Position numbers and translations under genes: made by a program
Assembly (NCBI GenBank): GCA_038238245.1
Contig: JBBRXX010000015.1
Coordinates: 1-64,000, forward strand
DNA: 64,000 nucleotides
Source: DASQHW01 sp038238245
Lineage (GTDB): Bacteria > Actinomycetota > Acidimicrobiia > IMCC26256 > PALSA-610
Direction of reading: 5' to 3'
The notes under the pieces: model-generated
What the model was told of the DNA's origin: nothing
Seen by the model: the letters and a program-made list of their open reading frames with translations, nothing else
Database searches by the model: none
Shown: in pieces, positions 44,636 to 53,742 of the stretch
Position numbering within the stretch: position 1 is the first letter of the stretch
How the letters are laid out: each line of letters begins with the position of its first letter

Positions 44636-46209
44636 AGCGGCGAGTTTCCGTGCTTGCGCGCCGGGAGCTGCTCGCGCTTGGTGCGCAACATCTCGAGCGC
44701 CCGCGCGAGCATTTTGCGCGTCTCGCGCGGGTCGATCACGTCGTCGACGTAGCCACGCTCGGCAGCCTGATACGGGTTGAGGAAACGGTCTTCGTATTCG
44801 AGCCTCAATTCGGCGCGCCGCGACTCGGGATCGGGGGCGGACTCGATCTCCTTCCGAAAGATGATGTTGACGGCCCCGTCGGCACCCATCACCGCGATCT
44901 CGGCAGAAGGCCACGCGTACGCAACGTCCGAGCCGATCGACTTCGAGTCCATGACGACATACGCGCCGCCGTAACTCTTCCGCGTGATGATCTGTATGCG
45001 CGGGGTCGTCGCCTCGCAGTACGCGTACAACAGCTTGGCGCCATGGCGGATGATGCCACCGTATTCCTGGTCGGTGCCGGGCAGGAATCCCGGCACGTCG
45101 ACGAAGGTCACCAGCGGGATGTTGAACGCGTCGCACGTGCGCACGAATCGCGCGGCCTTCTCCGACGCGTCGATGTCGAGGCAGCCCGCCAGCACCTTGG
45201 GCTGGTTGCCGACGATCCCGATGACATGGCCGTCGATGCGCGCGAACCCGCACACGATGTTCATCGCCCACAACGGGAACACTTCGAAGAACTCACCGTC
45301 GTCGACGATGTCGGCGATGACCTCTTTCATGTCGTAGGCCCGGTTGGACGAGTCCGGGATCAGGTCCATCAGCGCCTCACACAGGCGCTCGGGATCGTCG
45401 TCGGCCTCGTAGTACGGCGGGTCCTCGAGGTTGTTGGACGGCAAGAAGGACAGCAGGTATCGCACCATCTCGATACAGCTCGGCTCGTCGTCGGCCACGA
45501 ACGTCGCGACCCCCGACTTCGTGGCGTGCGTGATCGCGCCGCCGAGCTCTTCGTGCGTGACTTCCTCGCCGGTCACGGTCTTCACGACGTCAGGTCCGGT
45601 GATGTACATCTGCGAGACGCCCTTCACCATGAAGACGAAATCGGTCATCGCCGGTGAGTACACCGCGCCACCCGCGCAGGGCCCGAGGACGACGCTGATC
45701 TGCGGGATGACGCCGGACGCCTTCACGTTGCGGCGGAAGATGCCGCCGTAGCCCGCAAGCGAGACGACACCTTCTTGGATCCGCGCGCCGCCGCCGTCGT
45801 TCAAGCCGACGAGCGGCGCGCCCACCGACTCGGCAAGGTCCATCACCTTGTGGATCTTCTTGGCGTAGACCTCGCCGAGGGCCCCACCGAAGATCGCGAA
45901 GTCCTGGCTGAACACGAACACCTTGCGGCCGTCGACGGTGCCCCAGCCCGTGACGACGCCGTCGGTGAGCGGACGGTTGTTCTCGATCCCGAAACCGTGG
46001 GCACGATGACGCGCCAGCATGTCGAGCTCGACGAACGAGTCGGGGTCGACCAGCAGCTCGATGCGCTCGCGGGCGGTGAGCTTGCCCCGCTCGTGCTGGC
46101 GGCGGACCGAGGCTTCGGCTCCCGGGATCCGCGCCTCCTCCTTCAGCTTCGCGAGTTGTTCGAGCCGCTCGGTGATCGGGTGCTGCATCGGGGAGATCTC
46201 GTCGGGCAT
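44632..46209 (-). CDS. Acyl-CoA carboxylase beta (carboxyltransferase) subunit
   Basis: A 525-residue carboxyltransferase of the usual size for propionyl/acetyl-CoA carboxylases. The N-terminal half has GKLTARERIELLVDPDSF and the oxyanion-hole motifs LNDGGGARIQEG and LGPCAGGAVYSPAMTDF; the C-terminal half has VDVPGFLPGTDQEYGGIIRHGAKLLYAY. In characterised actinobacterial enzymes the residue after GGAY decides substrate size (Asp for propionyl, Ile for acetyl). Here it is Val (SYGGAYVVMDSK), so propionyl-CoA specificity should not be assumed. The biotinylated alpha subunit is not in the window. It is co-translated with the epsilon-like gene. Confidence 0.92.
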   Translation of the reverse strand: MPDEISPMQHPITERLEQLAKLKEEARIPGAEASVRRQHERGKLTARERIELLVDPDSFVELDMLARHRAHGFGIENNRPLTDGVVTGWGTVDGRKVFVFSQDFAIFGGALGEVYAKKIHKVMDLAESVGAPLVGLNDGGGARIQEGVVSLAGYGGIFRRNVKASGVIPQISVVLGPCAGGAVYSPAMTDFVFMVKGVSQMYITGPDVVKTVTGEEVTHEELGGAITHATKSGVATFVADDEPSCIEMVRYLLSFLPSNNLEDPPYYEADDDPERLCEALMDLIPDSSNRAYDMKEVIADIVDDGEFFEVFPLWAMNIVCGFARIDGHVIGIVGNQPKVLAGCLDIDASEKAARFVRTCDAFNIPLVTFVDVPGFLPGTDQEYGGIIRHGAKLLYAYCEATTPRIQIITRKSYGGAYVVMDSKSIGSDVAYAWPSAEIAVMGADGAVNIIFRKEIESAPDPESRRAELRLEYEDRFLNPYQAAERGYVDDVIDPRETRKMLARALEMLRTKREQLPARKHGNSPL

Positions 46210-46218
46210 CGCGTCAGG

Positions 46219-46824
46219 TTACTTCCTGAGTGCAGGAACGTACCCGGTCGCGAAGTAGCCGGCGAGCGCCGCGAACAGCACGAGTGCAGCCGGTGCGCTG
46301 ACGAGCGCCACCACGATGGAGGACGCGTACGCAACCGGGCCGATGATCGTGCGGCGGATCGCCTGGCGCACGCCTTCGTCGTCCAGGTCAGTCGATCGGA
46401 GTGCCGGATGCGCGAGGAGGTGTCGCCACAGCGCAAGGAACCCGATCCCGACGAACAGCATGTTGGCGCCGTACAGCGCGGCAGCTGCATGCCCGCTGTC
46501 GCCGTCGCGGAGGTAGTCGCCGAGGACGGCGGTCGGGAACGGGACGAACGAGATCGACAACAGCAAGAGCAGATTCAAGGACAGCAACGCGCGATCGACG
46601 CGTGCGACGCCTTGGAACAAGGCGTGATGGTTGATCCACATGATGCCGATCGTCACGAAGCTGACGGCGAAGACGGTGTACTTGGGCCACAGGCTCAGGA
46701 GCTCGTGACCCAGCGTGCTGCCCTTCGGGACGTCGGGAGCCCGTATCTCGAGCACGAGCAAGGTGATGGCGATTGCCAGCACGCCGTCGGAGAAAGCCTC
46801 GAGGCGAGCCGTCGTCGCGTTCAC
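46219..46824 (-). CDS. TMEM175-family potassium channel-like membrane protein
   Basis: A 201-residue protein with six predicted transmembrane helices. It opens with RLEAFSDGVLAIAITLLVLEI, containing the RxxxFSD signature of the TMEM175/DUF1211 family, whose bacterial members are tetrameric potassium channels lacking the P-loop filter. A second hallmark is WINHHALFQ in helix 3. GTG 46824 overlaps the stop of the Coq4-like gene, so both are probably made together. Confidence 0.87.
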   Translation of the reverse strand: MNATTARLEAFSDGVLAIAITLLVLEIRAPDVPKGSTLGHELLSLWPKYTVFAVSFVTIGIMWINHHALFQGVARVDRALLSLNLLLLLSISFVPFPTAVLGDYLRDGDSGHAAAALYGANMLFVGIGFLALWRHLLAHPALRSTDLDDEGVRQAIRRTIIGPVAYASSIVVALVSAPAALVLFAALAGYFATGYVPALRK

Positions 46825-47975
46825 TCGGGTCGCGCACCGTACGAGTCGTACTCGCGCCCCGCGGCGTCCGCCGCGCGGCGTCCGCACTCGTACTGGAACG
46901 GCGAGATGCCACCCGGTTCCCAGGCAGTGACCGATCCCGCTTCGACGGCGCGCTCCGCCTTGGGCACCACACCGAATTCGGCCCGCACCTCTTCGACGGG
47001 ACGGCCCGCGTGCTCGAACCAGTCGATCCCCAGCAGGTCCGGACCACCGGCATGCGCGCCGCAGAGCGCGCCGCGTCGCATGGAGTCCGCCAGGCGCACG
47101 GCCATGCCCTTGTGGGAGAGATGCCCGCGGTCGTAGTGGAAGAGTCCGGCACCGGACGCGAGATAGCCGGTCTCGAACAGGCTGACCATCATGGCCAGCA
47201 ACGAAAAGCCTCGCGGATCGTCGTTCGCGCGGGCGATGAACCCGAAGACCTCCAACTCGGACTCGACGGTCGAGCCGTACTCCGCGATCACATGCATCCA
47301 GTCGTGCTGGGCGAGCAGGGGCGGCGCGCTGTTGGGCCGGCCCGGGAACACGAACCCGCGTGCGTCGTAGAACTTCACGACCTCGCGTCCGAGAGTTCCC
47401 TCGGGCAGGTCGCGCAAGGCTTCCCACCGCGCGGCGAGGGCGTCATCGAAGGCGCATTCGTCCCACGCGTCGGTCAAGGCCTTCGAGGTGTGCAGGACGC
47501 CGGCGTGGCTCGGGTCCCATGTCTCCATGTAGCCACTGCGCTCGAAGTCGATGAGCGCAAGCCCCAAGCTGCCGTGCGCGTACCGGTCGGCCACGCGCAG
47601 CATGGAGTCATCAACGCTCAGCTCGCGTGCGTATGCCTCGACCCGTTGCGCGACTTCTTCGGGCAACGGCACGAGGACGAGCGAGCAGAGCAACATGAAA
47701 TGCACCATGCGATGACGGAACCCCTCGTCCCGCGTCGCGAGGGCGTGCGCGAACTCCTCGGACCCGATGCGGGGAACATGGTTCGCGGGCACGACGATTC
47801 CCGTCATCGACTCGAGGAGCGACTCGATCAGCAGACGCTGCAGGCTGGTGAGCTGTCCGCCGGGCGCGACCGCGGCCGCGACGGCTCCCGCGATCGTGCG
47901 CGCCTCCATCGCATCGGGCGGCGTCAGCTTGACGACATCGTTGCTGGGCAGCGGCACGGGCACTCGGCGCCTCAA
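46821..47975 (-). CDS. Coq4-like domain protein
   Basis: A 384-residue soluble protein. The C-terminal half contains LLAQHDWMHVIAEYGSTVESE: His224-Asp-Trp-Met-His228, then eleven residues and Glu240, which is the HDxxHx11E zinc motif defining Coq4. The N-terminal part (about 30-120) is helical and resembles TerB-like bundles (LTSLQRLLIESLLESMTG). In eukaryotes and proteobacteria Coq4 works in ubiquinone synthesis, whereas actinobacteria use menaquinone, so the role here is unknown. Start ATG 47975; followed directly by the TMEM175-like gene. Confidence 0.75.
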   Translation of the reverse strand: MRRRVPVPLPSNDVVKLTPPDAMEARTIAGAVAAAVAPGGQLTSLQRLLIESLLESMTGIVVPANHVPRIGSEEFAHALATRDEGFRHRMVHFMLLCSLVLVPLPEEVAQRVEAYARELSVDDSMLRVADRYAHGSLGLALIDFERSGYMETWDPSHAGVLHTSKALTDAWDECAFDDALAARWEALRDLPEGTLGREVVKFYDARGFVFPGRPNSAPPLLAQHDWMHVIAEYGSTVESELEVFGFIARANDDPRGFSLLAMMVSLFETGYLASGAGLFHYDRGHLSHKGMAVRLADSMRRGALCGAHAGGPDLLGIDWFEHAGRPVEEVRAEFGVVPKAERAVEAGSVTAWEPGGISPFQYECGRRAADAAGREYDSYGARPE

Positions 47976-47992
47976 CCTCCGTGCGAGGACGG

Positions 47993-48391
47993 CTATTCCT
48001 GCACGAGCTCGATCAGCGTGCCGAACGCGCCCTTGGGGTGGACGAACGCGACCGTGGTGCCGCGGCTGCCGGGGCGGGGCTCCTCGTCGATCACCCGGCC
48101 GCCGTGCGCCTTCACCGACGCGAGGGCCTCAGCACAGTCGTCGACCCGGTAGCCGATGTGATGGAGCCCCTCGCCCTTGGCGGCGAGATACTTGGCGACC
48201 GGTGAGTCGTCGCGTGTCGGGGTCAGCAGCTGCACGTAGGAGTCCGCGACCTTCAACAACGCTTCCTCGACGCCGTCGCGCTCGACCACCTCGCGGTGCT
48301 CGACCTCGCACCCGAACGTCTCGCGGTAGTAGTCGATCGCCCCCTCGAGATCGTTGACGGCGATCGCAACGTGGTCGATCTCGGTCAGCAT
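47993..48391 (-). CDS. mce: Methylmalonyl/ethylmalonyl-CoA epimerase
   Basis: A 132-residue VOC-fold epimerase. Its start LTEIDHVAIAVNDLEGAIDYY gives the first metal His, GEGLHHIGYRVDD the second, and FGTLIELVQE the Glu. It racemises the alpha carbon of methylmalonyl-CoA and, in this pathway, ethylmalonyl-CoA. ATG 48391 fits the family start; another ATG three codons upstream is possible. It follows ccr by 25 bases on the same strand, so the carboxylated product is handed directly to the epimerase. Confidence 0.94.
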   Translation of the reverse strand: MLTEIDHVAIAVNDLEGAIDYYRETFGCEVEHREVVERDGVEEALLKVADSYVQLLTPTRDDSPVAKYLAAKGEGLHHIGYRVDDCAEALASVKAHGGRVIDEEPRPGSRGTTVAFVHPKGAFGTLIELVQE

Positions 48392-48416
48392 GCGCCGCAT
48401 TGTAGGGCGACGCGGT

Positions 48417-49778
48417 TCAATCCGCGAAGCGACGGAACAGCGTGATCTGATCGATGTGCTGCTCCCGTGTCGCCGCGTCCGTGACGCCGAGGTCCTCCTC
48501 GGGGGCGAGGCACAGTACGCCGACCTTGCCTTCCACGAGGTTGTGGTGCACCTGGAGCGCGGCCTCGCCGGTCTGGTCGAGCGGGTACACCTTCGACAGC
48601 GTGGGATGGATCTTCGCCTCGCCGATCAACCGGTTCGCCTCCCAGGCTTCGCGGTAGTTCGCGAAGTGGCAGCCTTTGAGGGTCTTGAGGTTCATCCAGA
48701 GGTACCGGTTGTCGTACTCGATCTGGTAGCCGGACGTCGCCGCACATGTGATGATCATGCCGCCCCGCTTCGCGACGAACACCGACGCGCCCATCGTCGA
48801 ACGGCCCGGGTGCTCGAACACGATGTCGACGTCGCGGCCGACCAGCTCGCGGATCTTCTTGCCAAGCCGCAACCATTCCGCCGGATCCTGCTCGGTGTCG
48901 CTCTTCCAGAACTTGTAGCCCTCGGCCCGCCGGTCGATGACCGCGTGACAACCCATGGACCGCAACAACTCGGCCCGCCGCTCGCTCGAGACGACACCCA
49001 CCGGTGTGCCGCCGCCGTTCAACACGTATTGCGTCGCGTAGGCGCCGATGCCGCCGGTCGCGCCCCACACGAGCACGGCTTGACCCTGGCTCATCTGCGA
49101 ACCGTTCTTGCTGACGATCATCCGGTAGCTCGTGCTGTTGCAGAGCGCGTTGCACGCTGCTTCTTCCCACGTGAGGTGCGCGGGCTTGGGCATGAGCTGG
49201 TTCGCCTTGACGACGGCGATCTCCGCGAGCCCACCGAAGTTCGTCTCGAACCCCCAGATCCGCTGGTTCGTCGCCATCATCGAGTCGTCGTGTGCCGACG
49301 GATCCTGATCGTCGACGTGCAGGCAGTGCGCCGTGACGACGTCGCCGGGCTTCCAATTCCGCACCGCCGAACCGACCCGCAGCACGACGCCGCTCGCGTC
49401 CGAGCCGATCACGTGGAACGGCTGGTCGTGGCGCTTGCCCCAGTAGCTCTCGCGACCCAGTCGCTTCAGGAAACCGAACGTCGGCAGCGGCTCGAAGATG
49501 CTCGTCCACACCGTGTTGAAGTTGATTGCGCTCGCCATCACCGCGACGTACGCCTCGTCCGGCGCAAGCTCCGGAAGCGGGAACTCCTCGACGTGGATCG
49601 ACTTGCGCGGATCCTTGTCCTCGGACGGCAGCCCGGCGAACATCTCCGTCTCGTCGGCCTTGACGAGCGCGCCGCGCGCGGTCTCCGGCAACGGAATGCC
49701 CGCGAGCTGGTCGCCGGTTGCGCCTTCGAGGATCGCCGTTCGGATCGCGTCGATCCCGCCATTGCTGTTCGTCGCCAT
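48417..49778 (-). CDS. ccr: Crotonyl-CoA carboxylase/reductase
   Basis: A 453-residue medium-chain dehydrogenase/reductase. Ccr hallmarks are the long N-terminal extension, VMASAINFNTVWTSIFEPLPTFGFLKRLG, FHVIGSDASGVVLRVG, the NADPH-binding VLVWGATGGIGAYATQY and FEHPGRSTMGASVFV. It reductively carboxylates crotonyl-CoA to ethylmalonyl-CoA, the key step of the ethylmalonyl-CoA pathway, and can supply extender units for polyketides. Its start lies 91 bases from the divergent thiolase gene, giving a shared control region. Confidence 0.96.
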   Translation of the reverse strand: MATNSNGGIDAIRTAILEGATGDQLAGIPLPETARGALVKADETEMFAGLPSEDKDPRKSIHVEEFPLPELAPDEAYVAVMASAINFNTVWTSIFEPLPTFGFLKRLGRESYWGKRHDQPFHVIGSDASGVVLRVGSAVRNWKPGDVVTAHCLHVDDQDPSAHDDSMMATNQRIWGFETNFGGLAEIAVVKANQLMPKPAHLTWEEAACNALCNSTSYRMIVSKNGSQMSQGQAVLVWGATGGIGAYATQYVLNGGGTPVGVVSSERRAELLRSMGCHAVIDRRAEGYKFWKSDTEQDPAEWLRLGKKIRELVGRDVDIVFEHPGRSTMGASVFVAKRGGMIITCAATSGYQIEYDNRYLWMNLKTLKGCHFANYREAWEANRLIGEAKIHPTLSKVYPLDQTGEAALQVHHNLVEGKVGVLCLAPEEDLGVTDAATREQHIDQITLFRRFAD

Positions 49779-49869
49779 TCGCGCAAGCTACCGGGCAGTA
49801 GCGGACGCGTACCACCCGTCCCTACACTGGTCGCCTCGTCGCGTACACGCGTTGCCCAAGGAGGCCTCC

Positions 49870-51054
49870 ATGTCCGGTTCGGTCATCGTCGGATCGGCCC
49901 GCACGCCGATTGGCAAGCTCTCGGGCGCACTCGCGGGATTCACCGCACAAGACCTCGGCGGTCTCGCGATCAAGGCCGCACTCGAGCGGGCGGGCGTCGA
50001 CGCCGAGCAGGTCGACTACGTGTTGATGGGCCAGGTGCTGCAAGCGGGCCAGGGCCAGATCACCGCGAGGCAGGCGGCGATGAAAGCCGGCATCCCGATG
50101 ACCGTCCCCGCGATGACGCTCAACAAGGTGTGCCTGTCAGGGATCAATGCCATCTACCTCGCCGATCAGATGATCCGGAACGGTGACGCGGAGGTCGTCG
50201 TCGCCGGCGGCATGGAGTCGATGACGCAGGCCCCCTACCTCCTCCCCGGCGCCCGGGCCGGCTACCGCATGGGCAACAACGAGGTCGTCGACTCGATGGT
50301 CAACGACGGCCTGTGGTGTGCGTTCGACGCGGTGCACATGGGCGCGGGCACCGAGAACTATGTCGGGCAGGTCGGCGGCATCAGCCGCGAAATGCAGGAC
50401 GAGTTCGCCGCCAAGTCGCACGAGCGCGCCGCGGCCGCGCAAAAGGAAGGCCGTTTCGCCGACGAGATCGCGCCGGTGTCGATCCCGCAGCGCAAGGGTG
50501 ACCCGATCGTCGTCGACAGTGACGAAGGTGTGCGGCCGGGCACGACGCCCGAGTCGCTCTCGGGTCTGCGACCGGCGTTCTCGAAGGACGGCACGATCAC
50601 GGCCGGCAATGCGTCGCAGATCTCCGACGGCGGCGCTGCCGTCATCCTCACGAGCAAGGCCAAGGCCGAGGAGCTCGGCGCGACGCCGCTGGCCGAGCTG
50701 ATCGGGTACGGAATGGTCGCCGGTCCCGATCCTTCGCTGCTCCACCAGCCGTCGCGCTCGATCAAGCGTGCCGTCGAGTCGAGCGACATGAGCGTCAAGG
50801 ACATCGACCTGTTCGAGCTGAACGAGGCCTTCGCCGCCGTCGGCATCGCGTCGATGCGCGACCTCGGCATCAGCGACGACATCACCAACGTGAACGGTGG
50901 CGCCATTGCGCTGGGCCACCCGGTCGGCATGTCCGGCGCGCGTGTGGTGCTCACGATCATCAACGAGCTGCGCCGCCGCGGTGGCGGTGTCGGCGCGGCC
51001 GCACTCTGCGGCGGCGGCGGCCAAGGCGACGCGGCAATCATTCGCACGCTCTAA
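49870..51054 (+). CDS. Acetyl-CoA C-acetyltransferase (thiolase)
   Basis: A 394-residue thiolase with Cys88 in NKVCLSG (acyl-binding), the general-base His in NGGAIALGHPVGMSGAR and the second Cys in ALCGGGGQGDA. It condenses two acetyl-CoA to acetoacetyl-CoA at the head of the butyryl/ethylmalonyl route. ATG 49870 is fixed by an excellent AAGGAGG site. It is divergent from ccr, fitting joint regulation. An open extension upstream overlaps ccr antisense and is not used. Confidence 0.95.
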   Translation: MSGSVIVGSARTPIGKLSGALAGFTAQDLGGLAIKAALERAGVDAEQVDYVLMGQVLQAGQGQITARQAAMKAGIPMTVPAMTLNKVCLSGINAIYLADQMIRNGDAEVVVAGGMESMTQAPYLLPGARAGYRMGNNEVVDSMVNDGLWCAFDAVHMGAGTENYVGQVGGISREMQDEFAAKSHERAAAAQKEGRFADEIAPVSIPQRKGDPIVVDSDEGVRPGTTPESLSGLRPAFSKDGTITAGNASQISDGGAAVILTSKAKAEELGATPLAELIGYGMVAGPDPSLLHQPSRSIKRAVESSDMSVKDIDLFELNEAFAAVGIASMRDLGISDDITNVNGGAIALGHPVGMSGARVVLTIINELRRRGGGVGAAALCGGGGQGDAAIIRTL

Positions 51055-51146
51055 CCAGGCGAGAGGCGTGTGTGAGGTGCGGTTTCCGCACCGGACACAC
51101 GCCCGACTGCGCGTGTTGCGCGGGTCAGGCCGTTATCGTTCCCGCG

Positions 51147-52001
51147 ATGGTGCCGGAGCTGCGGCCGCGCGGGATCGGGGAGATGCTCGACGTCGCCGTC
51201 GCGATCTATCGCGGTTGCGCGCGCCGGCTCGTGCTCGTGGCGCTCGTCGTCGAGGTGCCGGTGCAGCTGCTCACGACGATCGTCCTGCTCTCCGCGCAGC
51301 CCTCGGGATTCGACGTCACCATTGCAGGTAATGCCTCGCCGACCTTCGACAGTCAATCGACACAGCTCGCCGCGACCGTCGTCGTGTTGTTGGTCAGCGT
51401 CCTCTCGACGGCGTTCGTCTTGGCCGTATGCACGAGAATCATCGCCGACGGCTACGTCGGCCTCGCCGGCGTCGGCCCCGGCGAAGCGGCGCGTGGTGCG
51501 GTCGGACGCATCTTCGCCGTCATCGGTCTTGCGCTGCTGACGGCACTCAGCCAGATTGCCGGCTTGGCCTTCTGCCTGGTGGGCGTGGCGGTGCCGCTCG
51601 CCTTCTTCGCGGTAGGCATGCCGGTGCTGATCCTCGAAGGTGTCGGCGTGTTCGCCGCGCTCGGCCGGTCGATCGCGCTCACAAGGGCACACTTCTTCCG
51701 GGTGCTCGGACTGGTCGTGACCGCGCAGCTGCTGACCGCCGTCTTGAACATCGGGCTCACGACCGCCGTCGCGGCCGCGATGCGTCACAGCGGCAATGTC
51801 ACGGCCGGCGTGATCGCGCAGGGCATCGCGTCCACCGTCGTCGCCGTGCTCACCACACCGTTGATCGCGGCTGCGATCGTCGCGTGTTACTTCGACCTAC
51901 GTATTCGCGACGAAGCGTTCGACGTACAGCTCCTCATGCAACGCAACGACGCGCGCCACGCGGCGGCACACGCGTCCGCGCCTCCGGCTGTGGCACGGTG
52001 A
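51147..52001 (+). CDS. Multi-pass membrane protein, first gene of MoxR operon
   Basis: A 284-residue protein with about six transmembrane segments, beginning after PRGIGEMLDVAVAIYRG, a start typical of the glycerophosphodiesterase membrane-domain-like family. There is no enzymatic motif. ATG 51147 was chosen over an upstream frame with four Cys before it. The stop overlaps the GTG of the DUF4129 gene. Similar proteins commonly accompany DUF4129-DUF4350-MoxR-DUF58 operons. Confidence 0.75.
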   Translation: MVPELRPRGIGEMLDVAVAIYRGCARRLVLVALVVEVPVQLLTTIVLLSAQPSGFDVTIAGNASPTFDSQSTQLAATVVVLLVSVLSTAFVLAVCTRIIADGYVGLAGVGPGEAARGAVGRIFAVIGLALLTALSQIAGLAFCLVGVAVPLAFFAVGMPVLILEGVGVFAALGRSIALTRAHFFRVLGLVVTAQLLTAVLNIGLTTAVAAAMRHSGNVTAGVIAQGIASTVVAVLTTPLIAAAIVACYFDLRIRDEAFDVQLLMQRNDARHAAAHASAPPAVAR

Positions 52002-52627
52002 TCGTCGTACACGCGGCGCATGCCGCGCAGGCGATTGATCCGGACGCTGCACGCGGCGCGGCACGCGACATCCTCGGCGATCGACGGTTCCGCCACGAGC
52101 CCGCACCGCGACCGCTCCGGGGGCCGCTCGAGTGGCTCGGTCGCCGGTTGCAGACCGCCGGTGAGTGGATCGCGCGTGTGCTGCGTCCGGTGCCCGGATG
52201 GATGTGGCTCGGCCTTGCCATCGCAGTGGTCGCGGCAATCGTTGCGCGCATCATCGTGGTCTCCCGGCGCCGACGTGTGTCCGGCGACCGGCGCGGTCGG
52301 GTCTCCTCGGGACTCGACGCCGAGCCGGAAGATCCCGACGCCCTCGATCGGGACGCCGACGACGCCGAGCAGCGCGGCGACTTGGAGCGCGCGGTTCGCC
52401 TTCGCTTCCGCGCCGGCCTGGTGCGCCTCGGTGATCGCGGCGCGATCGCCTACCGGCCGTCGGTGACGACGGGAGAAGTGCGGCAGGTGCTCGGCTCTGA
52501 CACCTTCGACGAGCTCGCGCGCACCTTCGAGGGCGTCGCGTACGGCGGGCGCGCGGCCCGTCCGCCCGATGTCGACGCGGCTCGGCGCGAGTGGCCACGC
52601 GTGCTCGATGATGTGGGACGCCGATGA
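51998..52627 (+). CDS. DUF4129 domain membrane protein
   Basis: The 209-residue protein has one transmembrane helix (MWLGLAIAVVAAIVARIIVV, about residues 68-88) and a cytoplasmic C-terminal DUF4129 domain (GDLERAVRLRFRAGLVRLGDRGAI, TTGEVRQVL, DTFDELARTFEGVAYGGR). This domain is found almost only in MoxR/transglutaminase operons. The GTGA start overlap and ATGA end overlap place it firmly in the operon. Confidence 0.82.
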   Translation: MIVVHAAHAAQAIDPDAARGAARDILGDRRFRHEPAPRPLRGPLEWLGRRLQTAGEWIARVLRPVPGWMWLGLAIAVVAAIVARIIVVSRRRRVSGDRRGRVSSGLDAEPEDPDALDRDADDAEQRGDLERAVRLRFRAGLVRLGDRGAIAYRPSVTTGEVRQVLGSDTFDELARTFEGVAYGGRAARPPDVDAARREWPRVLDDVGRR

Positions 52628-53742
52628 GCAACACGCGCGCCCGGCGGGCCGGCATCGGCGTCGGGATCCTCGTCGGCGGCGTCATCGTGCTCAACCTGCT
52701 CGCGCAGGGCCTCGACCGCGCGGTCGGCGGCAATGAGCCGGGTGGCGTGAGCAATTCCTCGTATGCGACCGCGCCGGCCGGCGCGGCGGCGTATGCCGCG
52801 CTGCTGTCGCGCTACGGTCACCGCGTCACCCAACAACGCGGCGACCTTTCGCGCGCGCAGCTCGCGCCCGTCGACACGGTCATCTTGCTCGAGCCCGACG
52901 TCGTCACCACCGAGGATGCAGCGGTGCTGCTGGAGTTCGTCACCAACGGCGGCCGGCTCGTCGTCGGCGACGAGGCCCCGCCCTATCTCCACGAGCTCCG
53001 TGACCGGCCGCCGGTGTGGGACGCCGGCCGGAGCGAGCCGTGGAACAGCATCGGGCCTGCGCTCGGCAACGTGCGATCGATCGCCGCCGTGGGCGGCGGG
53101 GAGTGGACCGACCCGGGAAGCGGAGCTCCGCTCGTCGGCGACAACGTGAGCGCGCTCGTCACGAGCGAGCGGATCGGGCTCGGAGAGCTGCTGTTCCTCG
53201 CCGATCCCACGCCACTCCAGAACGCGTTCCTCAGCACCGCGGACAACGCCGCGTTCGCGTTGGCGCTCTCCGGGCCCGGGCCGCGGGTCGCCTTTGCCGA
53301 GGGAGTGCACGGCTTCGGCGCGTCACGTGGCATCAGCGCGATCCCGACGCGTTGGAAGTACGCGATCGCCATGCTCGGCCTCGGCGCGCTGGCGTTCGTA
53401 TGGTCGCGTGCACGCCGGTTCGGTCCGCCCGACCGGGCGACGCGCGAACTGCCGCCCGCGCGGTCCGAATACGTACGCGCGTTGTCGCAAACGCTGGAAC
53501 GCACCCACGATCGCGCGCACGCGCTCGCACCGGTGCAACAGTGGACGCGCGACAGGCTGACGGCACGCGCGGCGCTCCCTACCGGCGCCTCCGACGAGGA
53601 GATCACGCATGCGGCGAAGGATCTGGGCGGCACGGACCACGAGGTGGGCGCGTTGCTCGCGCCAGTAACGAACGACGACGACGCGCTCGCGCTCGGACGC
53701 ATGCTCGCACGCGTCACCAGCGGCGAGAGGGGGATCGGTTGA
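52624..53742 (+). CDS. DUF4350 domain membrane protein
   Basis: A 372-residue protein with an N-terminal transmembrane helix (GIGVGILVGGVIVLNLLAQG), an extracytoplasmic DUF4350 domain related to GATase-like folds (YAALLSRYGHRVTQQ, VTNGGRLVVGDEAP, GELLFLADPTPLQN), a second helix near 245 (YAIAMLGLGALAFVW) and a cytoplasmic helical tail. No catalytic residues are evident. Overlaps on both sides (ATGA, TTGA) place it third in the operon. Confidence 0.82.
   Translation: MSNTRARRAGIGVGILVGGVIVLNLLAQGLDRAVGGNEPGGVSNSSYATAPAGAAAYAALLSRYGHRVTQQRGDLSRAQLAPVDTVILLEPDVVTTEDAAVLLEFVTNGGRLVVGDEAPPYLHELRDRPPVWDAGRSEPWNSIGPALGNVRSIAAVGGGEWTDPGSGAPLVGDNVSALVTSERIGLGELLFLADPTPLQNAFLSTADNAAFALALSGPGPRVAFAEGVHGFGASRGISAIPTRWKYAIAMLGLGALAFVWSRARRFGPPDRATRELPPARSEYVRALSQTLERTHDRAHALAPVQQWTRDRLTARAALPTGASDEEITHAAKDLGGTDHEVGALLAPVTNDDDALALGRMLARVTSGERGIG

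Noticed and set aside
44426..45271. A 281-codon minus-strand frame extending from the epsilon-like gene
   Set aside because: All but the last 70 codons overlap the carboxyltransferase in another frame; the ATGA overlap fixes the short start.
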